Shown: positions 1 through 5,165 of the stretch, piece after piece
Layout: every line of letters starts with the position of its first letter
How positions within the stretch are numbered: the first letter of the stretch is position 1
Source: Deltaproteobacteria bacterium
GTDB lineage: Bacteria > Desulfobacterota > Desulfobaccia > Desulfobaccales > 0-14-0-80-60-11
Direction of reading: 5' to 3'
Assembly: GCA_023381945.1 (NCBI GenBank)
Contig: JAMCQY010000286.1
Location: 1-6,189, forward strand
DNA: 6,189 nucleotides
Notes under the pieces: model-generated
What the model was told of the DNA's origin: nothing
Seen by the model: only the letters and a program-made list of their open reading frames with translations
Databases searched by the model: none
Position numbers and translations under genes: made by a program

Positions 1-2
1 CC

Positions 3-479
3 GGTTACACCGCCAAGGTGGCCGGCACCGAACGGGGTTTGGGCAAGGAGCCCCAGGTGACCTTCAGCACCTGCTTTGGAGCTCCCTTCCTGCCTATGCC
101 GCCGGCAGTCTACGCTCACCTTTTCCGGGACAAAGTGACCCAGTACAAACCTACTTGCTGGCTGGTGAACACCGGCTGGACCGGGGGACCCTTCGGGGTG
201 GGGCACCGCATCGAGATTGCTTACTCCCGGGCTCTGCTCCGGGCGGCCATGTCCGGTGATCTGGACCGGGTCGAGACCTATCAGGAGCCTTTCTTCGGCC
301 TGACGGTGCCTACCAAATGTCCGGGTGTACCCGATGAGATCCTTTACCCGCAAAAAACCTGGACCAACGGCGGCAACTATGAGGACGTGGCTTTGGACCT
401 GGCCGCCCGCTTCCGCAAGAACTTTAGCCAATACGAGGCCCATGTGGATAAGGCCATCCTGGCTGCCAGTCCAAAGTAG
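3..479 (+). CDS. pckA: Phosphoenolpyruvate carboxykinase (ATP), C-terminal part
   Basis: Partial gene: the reading frame is open from base 3 and the start lies outside the window. It encodes the last 158 or so residues of a protein that is usually about 530 residues long. The enzyme converts oxaloacetate plus ATP to PEP, CO2 and ADP in the cytoplasm (gluconeogenesis, or anaplerosis in reverse). The visible piece opens with GYTAKVAGTE, which corresponds to the GFTAKLAGTE stretch of E. coli PckA, followed by the conserved TFSTCFGAPF block. Further on are WLVNTGWTGG, then HRIEI (matching KRISI in E. coli) and VPTKCPGVP (matching IPTELPGVD). The C-terminus ends normally with a TAG stop. This pattern is that of the ATP-dependent family, not the GTP-dependent one. 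No downstream partner is obvious; the next gene begins about 100 bases later and may or may not be cotranscribed. The family assignment is firm; activity cannot be judged because most of the active site lies upstream. Confidence 0.95.
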   Translation, partial: GYTAKVAGTERGLGKEPQVTFSTCFGAPFLPMPPAVYAHLFRDKVTQYKPTCWLVNTGWTGGPFGVGHRIEIAYSRALLRAAMSGDLDRVETYQEPFFGLTVPTKCPGVPDEILYPQKTWTNGGNYEDVALDLAARFRKNFSQYEAHVDKAILAASPK

Positions 480-487
480 CTTTTCAG

Positions 488-570
488 CTTTCAGCAAATC
501 CTTGACTGATAAGCCCGGAGTGAGTACCTGAATAAATATGGGATTGGATCAAAGATCGGATTGCTGAAAG
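488..570. repeat. Inverted repeat spanning the pckA-GYD gap, reaching the Shine-Dalgarno
   Basis: The left arm CTTTCAGCAAATCC (488-501) is complementary to the right arm GGATTGCTGAAAG (558-570): 13 pairs with one bulged A at 498. The 56-base loop holds a smaller GATC-AAA-GATC palindrome (547-557). The left arm is preceded by a second copy of TTTCAGC (482-488, in tandem with 489-495), so a second partial pairing is possible. The last four bases of the right arm (567-570, AAAG) are the 5' half of the Shine-Dalgarno of the GYD gene. In a transcript reading through from pckA the arms could therefore mask that site. It is not a terminator, because no T run follows. I saw no flanking target-site duplication to support a mobile element. 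The pairing is seen directly; any function is inference. Confidence 0.6.
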
Positions 571-575
571 GAGGT
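567..575 (+). promoter_or_regulatory. Strong Shine-Dalgarno for the GYD protein; fixes its start
   Basis: AAAGGAGGT is nearly a full complement of the 16S rRNA 3' tail and lies six bases before the ATG at 582. It makes that ATG the start, rather than the in-frame TTG at 561, which lies upstream of the ribosome binding site. Confidence 0.85.
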
Positions 576-581
576 AGAAAA

Positions 582-875
582 ATGGCGACGTTCGTGGTAT
601 TGGCCAAATGGACGGAGAAGACTTTTGCCTCACTTAAAGACGCTCCCAAGGTGGCGGAGGAGTTTAAAAAATTCATCGCGGATAAGGGAGCGCAAATTAA
701 GGGCTGGTATTTATTGATGGGGCAATACGATGAGATGTGTATTTTGGAGGCCCCTAATGCCGAAACGGTGGTTAAAATCCTCATCCCCCTGGCCGCCAAA
801 TACGGCGTTAAGACCCAAACTTTACAGGCCTTCAGTGAATCCGAGGCTTTGGCTTTGATTGCCGGCATGAAATAA
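582..875 (+). CDS. GYD-domain protein, 97 residues
   Basis: A small cytoplasmic protein of the GYD family, named for a Gly-x-Tyr-Asp motif, seen here as GQYD at residues 47-50. Around it are the typical features: a first strand (ATFVVLAKWT, residues 2-11), a helix with KVAEEFKKFI, the strand IKGWYLLMGQYD, then MCILEAPN and a second helix AETVVKILIPLAAKYG. The ending VKTQTLQAFSESEA is also typical. This is a ferredoxin-like alpha/beta fold resembling dimeric Dabb/EthD proteins. The family has no firmly established biochemical role, so none is assigned. The length is normal for single-domain members. No signal peptide or membrane segment is present. The gene looks more AT-rich than its neighbours. 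It lies alone downstream of pckA, converges with the SGNH hydrolase gene, and may be controlled through the inverted repeat covering part of its ribosome binding site. Family assignment is good; function is unknown. Confidence 0.88.
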   Translation: MATFVVLAKWTEKTFASLKDAPKVAEEFKKFIADKGAQIKGWYLLMGQYDEMCILEAPNAETVVKILIPLAAKYGVKTQTLQAFSESEALALIAGMK

Positions 876-913
876 ACGATTTATCGCTCTCCGAACGAAT
901 GACGAAAACCGGA

Positions 914-971
914 AACCGCTGATGAACGCAGATGGATATAAAGCGGAGTCAATCAGCGTTCATCGGCGGTT
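914..971. repeat. 58-bp palindromic repeat (AACCGCTGATGAACGC type)
   Basis: The arms are AACCGCTGATGAACGCAGAT (914-933) and ATCAGCGTTCATCGGCGGTT (952-971). They are inverted copies matching at 18 of 20 positions and enclose an 18-base centre. From memory, closely similar palindromes (AACCGC-GATGAACGC-GAT) are scattered between genes in many bacterial genomes, deltaproteobacteria included; I cannot count copies here. The element sits between two convergent genes and would fold into a long hairpin in either transcript. There is no T run to make it a classical terminator. Its right arm overlaps the last four codons, stop included, of the SGNH hydrolase gene. Confidence 0.85.
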
Positions 972-2054
972 AAAACGCTTGGCCAGAAACGGCTTTAAAT
1001 CCCGGTAGATGATCTCCGCCACCTGGGCCGCGCCGGCTTCAGTATAGTGCAGGTAGTCATAGTAATAGGCGGAATTTCGCGGCATCTGCCGGGCCAGGTC
1101 GATGACCAGGACGCGATTTTCCGCCCCTACCTGGCGCAAGGTATCGTTGTACATCTCGATTTCGGCATAAGCCAGGGCGCCGTTCCGGTGGTCTCCCATC
1201 CTGACCTTCTCCAGGTCCACCCCGGTGTTTGGATCGATCCCCGGTCCATAAAGGGTCGGCTGGGTGATGAGGACCGGCTCGATATTGTGCGACCGGGAAA
1301 CCTGGACTAATTTCTCCAGGCGGGCCCGGTAATATTTCAGATAATTATCCCGGTATTTTCGCAAGGCCTTTTGTTGCACCTCTGCGGGTACCTCGAGGCT
1401 GCCCTGGGTCTTTAGATTCACTTCCTCATGGTGCAGGCCCCGGTGCCGGGCAATAAAATAACGGTAGATATTGAGCCCCAGGGAATAGACCTCGCTTTTG
1501 TTGGTCATGGCCTTCAACCAGCCGCCGAAACCTCCCTTGGGAATATCGTGAATCTCCCCCACCCCTATATCGTTTATGCCCACCAGGAATAGCACCAGCT
1601 TGGGTTTCAGCTTTACGACCACGTCTTCCAGCAGGATAAGATGGCGGTAGGTGGTGGCGCCGTCCAGGCCGGCGTTATTGATCCAGAGCTTGGGAAAATC
1701 GCCGCTCAGCCTGGCCCCCAGGAGATCGGGCCAGGTTTTGCCGTCAGACAGGTAGAAGCACTCGGTGGTGCTGCCGCCGATGGTGACGATGGTCAGGCAG
1801 TCAGCAAAATCCTTTGGCGGCGGCGCCCCCCGAAACCCCAAGAGGTTTTTGGTATGGAACGTGGTCTTGGGGAGCTTGGTGGGAAATTTAGCAGTATTAT
1901 CGAAGATATATCTCTTATTCACCGGCAATACGATGCGGTCCGGCTTGAACCGCATCTCAAAAGGCGGAAAGAGCCGAAGCGCGATTTCCAGGACGACTAG
2001 GGATAGGAGGACCCCGAACAGGAGCAACAAGAAATTCTTGCTAAGGTTGGACAT
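960..2054 (-). CDS. Membrane-anchored SGNH/GDSL-family hydrolase, 364 residues
   Basis: An SGNH-fold hydrolase or acyltransferase. Counting from the ATG at 2054, residues 8-29 (FLLLLFGVLLSLVVLEIALRLF) form an N-terminal membrane anchor or uncleaved signal, so the catalytic domain should lie outside the cytoplasmic membrane. Block I is IGGSTTE with the likely nucleophile Ser95, block II NNAGLDG has Gly129, block III VGIND has Asn161, and block V DYLHYTEAG has the Asp333/His336 pair. All four SGNH residues are present. Such proteins de-esterify or transfer acyl groups on polysaccharides, peptidoglycan or lipids; the substrate here cannot be told. An in-frame GTG at 2090 would add 12 polar residues. 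I prefer the ATG because the hydrophobic segment follows directly, but neither start has a good Shine-Dalgarno. The gene follows ecfT by 62 bases (26 with the GTG), suggesting cotranscription. Its last residues (NRR) and stop codon lie inside a palindromic repeat. Confidence 0.85.
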   Translation of the reverse strand: MSNLSKNFLLLLFGVLLSLVVLEIALRLFPPFEMRFKPDRIVLPVNKRYIFDNTAKFPTKLPKTTFHTKNLLGFRGAPPPKDFADCLTIVTIGGSTTECFYLSDGKTWPDLLGARLSGDFPKLWINNAGLDGATTYRHLILLEDVVVKLKPKLVLFLVGINDIGVGEIHDIPKGGFGGWLKAMTNKSEVYSLGLNIYRYFIARHRGLHHEEVNLKTQGSLEVPAEVQQKALRKYRDNYLKYYRARLEKLVQVSRSHNIEPVLITQPTLYGPGIDPNTGVDLEKVRMGDHRNGALAYAEIEMYNDTLRQVGAENRVLVIDLARQMPRNSAYYYDYLHYTEAGAAQVAEIIYRDLKPFLAKRFNRR

Positions 2055-2116
2055 AAAATTGGCGTCGCAATTACCGGGCGTGCGGTGCACCTCAAATTAT
2101 GACGGCCACCGGCCGC

Positions 2117-2905
2117 CTATAACTTCAAGCCGGGAATCTGGTCCCAGCCCCAAACGTGCAGAACAATAAAGGGGATAACCAGCACCGCACTTGCAGCCAG
2201 GGCCAGCCAGTCCCGGGGCTGCATCCGAATCTCCAGCAGAAAGCTCCGGTGAGGACTCATCTGAAAGCCCCGGGCCTCCAGGGCCCAGGCCATGGTCTGG
2301 CTGCGGCGCAAAGTCAGGAGAAAGATGGGTACCAACAGGGGCAGGTGCCGCCGGAGGCGCTCAAAAATATTGCCTTGCCCCCAGGACAGGCCCCTGGCCT
2401 CCTGGGCCTCCCTGACCCTGCCTACGGTGGCAAAGATTTCCGGGACCCAGCGCAGGGACAGGGCGAAGGCAAAGGCCCCGGCATAGGGCAATCGCAGCTT
2501 CACCAGGCCGTTGAAGAGCTCTTCCACCGGCGTGGTGGCCAGAAGAATCAGGCCCGCCACCATCATGGTGGCCAGCTTGAGAAAATTAGCGGTCCCGAAA
2601 GCCAGGGACTCACGACTGACCCGCCAGAACAGGTGACTGGGCCCCTGGGCCATCCAGGACCAAATCCCCAGGCTGAAGACCGCCAGGATTAACAGGAGCC
2701 AGCGCACCGGTTTCAAGGCCGGCCAGGCTCGGGCCAGAGCCAGGTGCGCCAAGACCGCAGCACTGGCCAGAGCCACCACTGCCGGCCTTTGGGGCAGCAA
2801 CGCCATGACGAAACTCATCAAGAGCAGAGCCAGCTTGGTCCTTGGATCCAGGCGCCGGATGATATTGCCCGCCGAGGCGCCGCCGTTGGTATTATTTCCT
2901 TGCAT
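2117..2905 (-). CDS. ecfT: Energy-coupling factor transporter transmembrane subunit (EcfT/CbiQ family)
   Basis: The membrane coupling subunit of an ECF-type ABC importer: it links ATPases on the cytoplasmic face to a substrate-binding S protein that takes up vitamins, or to CbiMN-type partners for cobalt or nickel. The family signature LDPRTK is at residues 19-24. It is followed by hydrophobic segments (roughly 24-60, 68-86, 105-125, 138-155) and a final membrane helix near 234-252. The cytoplasmic coupling domain carries both Ala-Arg-Gly motifs, EARGL (ARG at 170-172) and EARGF (211-213), which contact the ATPases. The length of 262 residues is normal, so the protein looks intact. No ATPase or S-component gene lies in this window. 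The next gene in the same direction is an SGNH hydrolase, and upstream lies a divergent transporter gene. The substrate therefore cannot be named; a shared or distant ECF module is likely. A candidate promoter lies just upstream (TATAAT at 2938-2943). Confidence 0.92.
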   Translation of the reverse strand: MQGNNTNGGASAGNIIRRLDPRTKLALLLMSFVMALLPQRPAVVALASAAVLAHLALARAWPALKPVRWLLLILAVFSLGIWSWMAQGPSHLFWRVSRESLAFGTANFLKLATMMVAGLILLATTPVEELFNGLVKLRLPYAGAFAFALSLRWVPEIFATVGRVREAQEARGLSWGQGNIFERLRRHLPLLVPIFLLTLRRSQTMAWALEARGFQMSPHRSFLLEIRMQPRDWLALAASAVLVIPFIVLHVWGWDQIPGLKL

Positions 2906-2918
2906 CGCCGTCTAAGTT

Positions 2919-2947
2919 TTCAGAAAATTAAAGATTGATTATATACT
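2919..2947 (+). promoter_or_regulatory. Candidate sigma-70 promoter for the ArnE-like gene
   Basis: TTCAGA (2919-2924), a 17-base AT-rich spacer, then TATACT (2942-2947). The -35 matches the consensus at four of six positions and the -10 at five of six. Transcription would begin near 2954, giving a leader of about 20 bases that carries the AAGGA ribosome binding site at 2961-2965. This is a pattern match only. Confidence 0.5.
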
Positions 2948-2966
2948 GAGACTTTCTTCCAAGGAA
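2938..2966 (-). promoter_or_regulatory. Candidate promoter for ecfT, overlapping the divergent one
   Basis: On the minus strand a perfect TATAAT lies at 2943-2938, about 33 bases before the ecfT ATG. The -35 position (TTCCTT, 2966-2961) is poor, so an activator or another sigma factor may be needed. The -10 shares bases with the -10 of the rightward promoter, so the two would compete. Confidence 0.35.
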
Positions 2967-2973
2967 ACGCCTA

Positions 2974-3348
2974 ATGGTTAAATACCTGGTGCTGGCCCTG
3001 ATTATGCTGGACGTAGCGCTGAACGTCACCGGGCAGCTCTCTTTGAAATACGGCATGTCTAAAGTGGGCAACTTCGCCCTCTCGTTGAGCACCCTTCCGC
3101 CGGTCTTTGTCCAGGCTGCCTTTAATCCTTACGTGATCCTGGGCCTCGTCTGTTACGGGCTGGGCTTCATGGTCTGGCTGCTAGTCCTGGCCAAGTGCGA
3201 GGTGAGCTACGCCTATCCCCTCATCAGCCTGGGATACGTCTTCACCGCCGTCCTGGCCCGTTTGCTGATCGGCGAAACGGTAAACCTGACCCGCATGTCA
3301 GGCATTCTGGTCATCTGCGCCGGCGTCTTTTTGGTGGCCCGGAGCTGA
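2974..3348 (+). CDS. ArnE-like EamA/SMR-superfamily four-helix membrane protein
   Basis: A 124-residue integral membrane protein of the drug/metabolite transporter superfamily. Four hydrophobic segments are visible: about 3-22, 52-72, 78-99 and 106-123. The sequence follows E. coli ArnE closely. NVTGQLSLK (17-25) corresponds to SVAGQLCQK, FMVWLLVLAKCEVSYAYPL (65-83) to [20 protein letters not shown], and the ending has the same GILVICAGVFLV character. ArnE with ArnF flips aminoarabinose-phosphoundecaprenol across the inner membrane. A related carrier role for a lipid-linked sugar or similar molecule is a reasonable inference, but there is no arn cluster here. The EmrE multidrug Glu14 position appears to be Asn17, arguing against a typical multidrug SMR pump. 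Such proteins work as dimers, so a partner may be encoded elsewhere. The ATG has a good AAGGA site seven to eight bases upstream. The gene stands alone, divergent from ecfT. Confidence 0.85.
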   Translation: MVKYLVLALIMLDVALNVTGQLSLKYGMSKVGNFALSLSTLPPVFVQAAFNPYVILGLVCYGLGFMVWLLVLAKCEVSYAYPLISLGYVFTAVLARLLIGETVNLTRMSGILVICAGVFLVARS

Positions 3349-3365
3349 CATTTTCGAGTATATTT

Positions 3366-3400
3366 AAGCAAACAAAAAGGGGGCGGTGCTCACCGCCCCT
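3366..3400 (-). terminator. Rho-independent terminator for the leftward operon
   Basis: Read on the minus strand, a nine-pair GC-rich stem (GGGGCGGTG / CACCGCCCC, 3399-3391 with 3388-3380) and a tiny loop are followed at once by TTTTTGTTTGCTT (3378-3366). This is a textbook terminator for transcripts coming from the transglycosylase-deaminase-small-protein side. On the plus strand the same hairpin ends the ArnE-like transcript region but lacks a T tract, so it would be weak in that direction. Confidence 0.8.
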
Positions 3401-3444
3401 GTTATGCCTCATTTAAAATCTACTTCATATTTTTCTCCAAAAAG

Positions 3445-3519
3445 TGTCATGCTGAGCGCAGCGAAGCATCTCGTTTCTGAAGAGATTCTTCGGTCGCCTG
3501 CGGCTCCCTCAGAATGACA
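3445..3519. repeat. 75-bp dispersed palindromic repeat (TGTCATGCTGAGCGCAGCGAAG type)
   Basis: The outer arms TGTCATGCTGAG (3445-3456) and CTCAGAATGACA (3508-3519) are inverted copies differing at one position. Inner arms CGAAGCATCTC (3462-3472) and GAGATTCTTCG (3482-3492) also pair with one mismatch, around a short loop. The right side carries about ten extra bases (GGTCGCCTGCGGCTCC region). From memory, near-identical elements occur in intergenic regions of many bacterial phyla and are often mis-annotated as short proteins. It lies between the small leftward gene and its terminator, so it would be transcribed in the 3' untranslated region. Confidence 0.85.
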
Positions 3520-3564
3520 GGAGGGATCATTTTATTTGACAATATTACCGCTAAACCAATATCT

Positions 3565-3572
3565 CCTCCTTT
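3565..3572 (-). promoter_or_regulatory. Orphan Shine-Dalgarno without a usable start codon
   Basis: On the minus strand AAAGGAGG (3572-3565) is followed by AGATATTGGTTTAG. The only nearby standard start, TTG at 3559-3557, meets a stop codon two codons later. An ATT at 3560-3558 opens a 37-codon frame that runs through the palindromic repeat to a TGA at 3447. It sits about 20 bases after the stop of the 84-residue gene, where the next gene of the operon would begin. It may be the remains of a lost gene, or chance. Confidence 0.35.
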
Positions 3573-3593
3573 AAACCTTTATATAAAATTGAT

Positions 3594-3848
3594 TTACTCT
3601 TCTTCCGGAGAAGCCCAGATAACATTATGTTTGTTGACGATCAATACCCGGCCGGTCTTGCCTTCAAAGGTGGCATCATAGATCACCAGAAACGGATCGT
3701 TTATCTGGGTGAAAATCTCGCTCACCCGTTGAATCATATGCTCGTCATGATGCAGATTGACCTTGCCTTTGACCAGGGAGCCGTCCACCAGCTTGATGCT
3801 GACCTCCCTGGAGTCTCTTTGCCGGCTGATGATCTTGACTGTCATCAT
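3594..3848 (-). CDS. Small conserved-looking protein of unknown function, 84 residues
   Basis: I do not recognise this protein with confidence. It begins with two Met codons; the AGGA at 3854-3857 region suits either, slightly favouring the second (3845). The sequence looks like a compact beta-rich domain: a strand VSIKLVDGSLVKGKVNL (residues 16-32), then a helix-like stretch MIQRVSEIFTQIN (38-50). This is followed by DPFLVIYDATF (51-61) and a final strand RVLIVNKHNVIWASP (67-81), with an acidic tail. The layout resembles small DUF6812-like domains and vaguely Sm-like folds, but this is an impression only. There is no signal peptide, membrane segment or cysteine. It starts only six bases after the deaminase stop codon, and its ribosome binding site overlaps that stop. 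Translation is therefore probably coupled, and the two genes share one transcript ending at the 3366-3400 terminator. Confidence 0.75.
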   Translation of the reverse strand: MMTVKIISRQRDSREVSIKLVDGSLVKGKVNLHHDEHMIQRVSEIFTQINDPFLVIYDATFEGKTGRVLIVNKHNVIWASPEEE

Positions 3849-3854
3849 TCTATC

Positions 3855-5042
3855 CTAATATTTAAGCTTTACCGCACCCAATGCCTTTGCCAATTCCCGG
3901 GTTTTGGCCAGGGTTTCCTCCAGGTCAAAACTGAGAATCCGCCGGTCTTGAACCACCACCTGGCCGTGAACCACCACGGTCTGGACGTCCCCTCCGCCGG
4001 CAGCATAGACCAGGTGCGAATAGGGGTCGTACAGGGGCGTCAGGTGCGGCTGGTCCAAGTCGAGGACCAACACATCGGCCTTCAACCCCGGACCGAGGGT
4101 CCCGACCTGGCCCTCCAACCCCAGGACCTTGGCGCTCCCCCGGGTGGCCAGGTCCAGGGTAGCCGTGGCTGGCAACACCGTGGGGTCCAGGTAGCGCCCC
4201 TTCTGAAGTTTGGCGGCGGTGTCCATCTCCTGGACCAGATCCAGGTTGTTGTTGGAGGCGCAGCCGTCGGTGCCCAGGCCCACCGCAACACTGCGCTGCA
4301 ACAGCTCCTCCACCGGGGCGATCCCCGAGGCCAGTTTCATATTGCTTTCCGGGCAATGGGCCACGCCGGAGCCTGAAGCCGCCAGCAGTTCCATATCCGC
4401 CCCGGTTAAGACCACCGCGTGGTCTGCCAGCAACCGGTTGGTCAGCAATCCCAGGCGATGCAGATGGGCCACCGGCGTGGCGCCGTACCGCTTCTCACAA
4501 TCCGCAACCTCCTGCTGCGTCTCCGACAGGTGTATGATCAGCCGCCTATCATATTTATCGGCCAGTTCGCCACATTCCTGAAGCAAATTCGGCGAACAGG
4601 TGTACACCGCGTGCGGCTGGATAGCCACGCTGACCCTGGGGTGACCCTGCCAGGTGCGGCAAAGCTCCTCGCTGAAGGCCAGGCCCGCGGCCGGCGGCCC
4701 GTAGTTGGGCGAAGGAAAATCGTAGAGCACCTCCCCCACCACCGCCCGGATGCCGGTTTCGTCCACCGCCCGGGCCACAGCATCGGCCAGGCCCCGAAAC
4801 AGCGACATGGCTGCGTGCGTATGGGCATTGATCAGACCGGGCATGATCAGGCCCAGGGGGTAATCGAGCCGGCGCTCCGGGGTAAAGCGGGCGCAAATCT
4901 CCGCCGCCGGACCGGCCGCCACGATCTCCTCTCCCCGAATCGCCACGGCGCCCGGATGAAACACCTCCCGGGCCTCATTCTGAGTCAACACCCAGTCCCC
5001 GGTTATCAACAAGGAAACAGTTTCTTTTGCAGTTTGACCCAT
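3855..5042 (-). CDS. mtaD: MTA/SAH deaminase-like amidohydrolase with an internal deletion
   Basis: An amidohydrolase of the TRZ/ATZ/MtaD group, which deaminates 5'-methylthioadenosine and S-adenosylhomocysteine in the cytoplasm. Metal and catalytic residues aligned with Thermotoga TM0936 are all visible: NAHTH (His74, His76), IIHLSET (His171, Glu174), ADHAV (His208) and GLGTDG (Asp259). IQPHAVYTCS supplies the substrate His144, and HCPESNMKLASGIAPV is typical. The product is 395 residues, against about 430-445 for close relatives. After SLFRGLAD (Asp87, bases 4782-4784) the chain jumps directly to AVARAVDETGIRAVVGE. Relatives have about 50 residues between these points, including the W and P-x-E region with a substrate-binding Glu and the SGTTTF-DMY strand. 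The frame is kept. Activity is therefore doubtful, or this is an assembly error. The ATG has a strong GAGGAG site. It lies 123 bases after the transglycosylase gene and is coupled to the small downstream gene. Confidence 0.88.
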   Translation of the reverse strand: MGQTAKETVSLLITGDWVLTQNEAREVFHPGAVAIRGEEIVAAGPAAEICARFTPERRLDYPLGLIMPGLINAHTHAAMSLFRGLADAVARAVDETGIRAVVGEVLYDFPSPNYGPPAAGLAFSEELCRTWQGHPRVSVAIQPHAVYTCSPNLLQECGELADKYDRRLIIHLSETQQEVADCEKRYGATPVAHLHRLGLLTNRLLADHAVVLTGADMELLAASGSGVAHCPESNMKLASGIAPVEELLQRSVAVGLGTDGCASNNNLDLVQEMDTAAKLQKGRYLDPTVLPATATLDLATRGSAKVLGLEGQVGTLGPGLKADVLVLDLDQPHLTPLYDPYSHLVYAAGGGDVQTVVVHGQVVVQDRRILSFDLEETLAKTRELAKALGAVKLKY

Positions 5043-5165
5043 TTTCTCCTCTCAGTCATGCCATCGTTCGCGCAGGGGAGGAGGCGAAAAACATAGCCTT
5101 ATTTCAACAATTTGCTCCTTCTGCCCTCTTCCCCTTTTCCCCCAGACCAGTTGCCCCGTCCCCGG
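5043..5165. other. Gap between transglycosylase and deaminase genes, purine-biased
   Basis: This 123-base gap is strongly purine-rich on the minus strand in its right half (GGGGGAAAAGGGGAAGAGGG, 5144-5125), continuing the lysine-codon tract of the transglycosylase 3' end. No hairpin followed by T residues is visible, so the leftward transcript may read through. The left part has an AT-rich stretch (about 5094-5115) where a deaminase promoter could sit, but no good -35/-10 pair is present. The deaminase Shine-Dalgarno GAGAGGAGA is at 5053-5045. Confidence 0.5.

Noticed and set aside
502..530. TTGACT (502-507) as a -35 box for the GYD gene
   Set aside because: At 17 bases downstream the candidate -10 is TACCTG, matching only two of six positions. 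AATAAATAT is further away, at the wrong spacing. Not supportable as a promoter.
491..868. Leftward frame of 125 codons across the GYD gene
   Set aside because: Antisense to a well-supported gene with a strong Shine-Dalgarno; no recognisable domain.
2103..2115. CGGCC-ACC-GGCCG hairpin after the ecfT stop as a terminator
   Set aside because: The stem has only five pairs and no T run follows in the leftward direction, so it would not stop transcription before the SGNH gene.
2156..2692. Open frame on the plus strand rich in Gly, Gln and Pro
   Set aside because: Antisense to ecfT; the low-complexity composition reflects the opposite strand of membrane-protein codons.
3447..3530. Short leftward frame of 27 codons starting at an ATG
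   Set aside because: Apart from the first few codons it is the translation of the dispersed palindrome, a common source of false short proteins. The ATG has no Shine-Dalgarno at the right distance.
3536..3565. Perfect TTGACA (3536-3541) suggesting a rightward promoter
   Set aside because: The best -10 (TATCTC at 18 bases) is poor, and it would only drive antisense RNA into the small leftward gene. Most likely chance in an AT-rich gap.
3627..4376. Long open frame (249 codons) on the plus strand
   Set aside because: It is antisense to the small protein and the deaminase, whose motifs are clear. Its composition is a shadow of GC-rich codons, with no recognisable domain and no ribosome binding site.
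4419..5096. Long open frame (225 codons) on the plus strand
   Set aside because: Antisense to the N-terminal half of the deaminase; no domain, and it ends in the intergenic gap without features.
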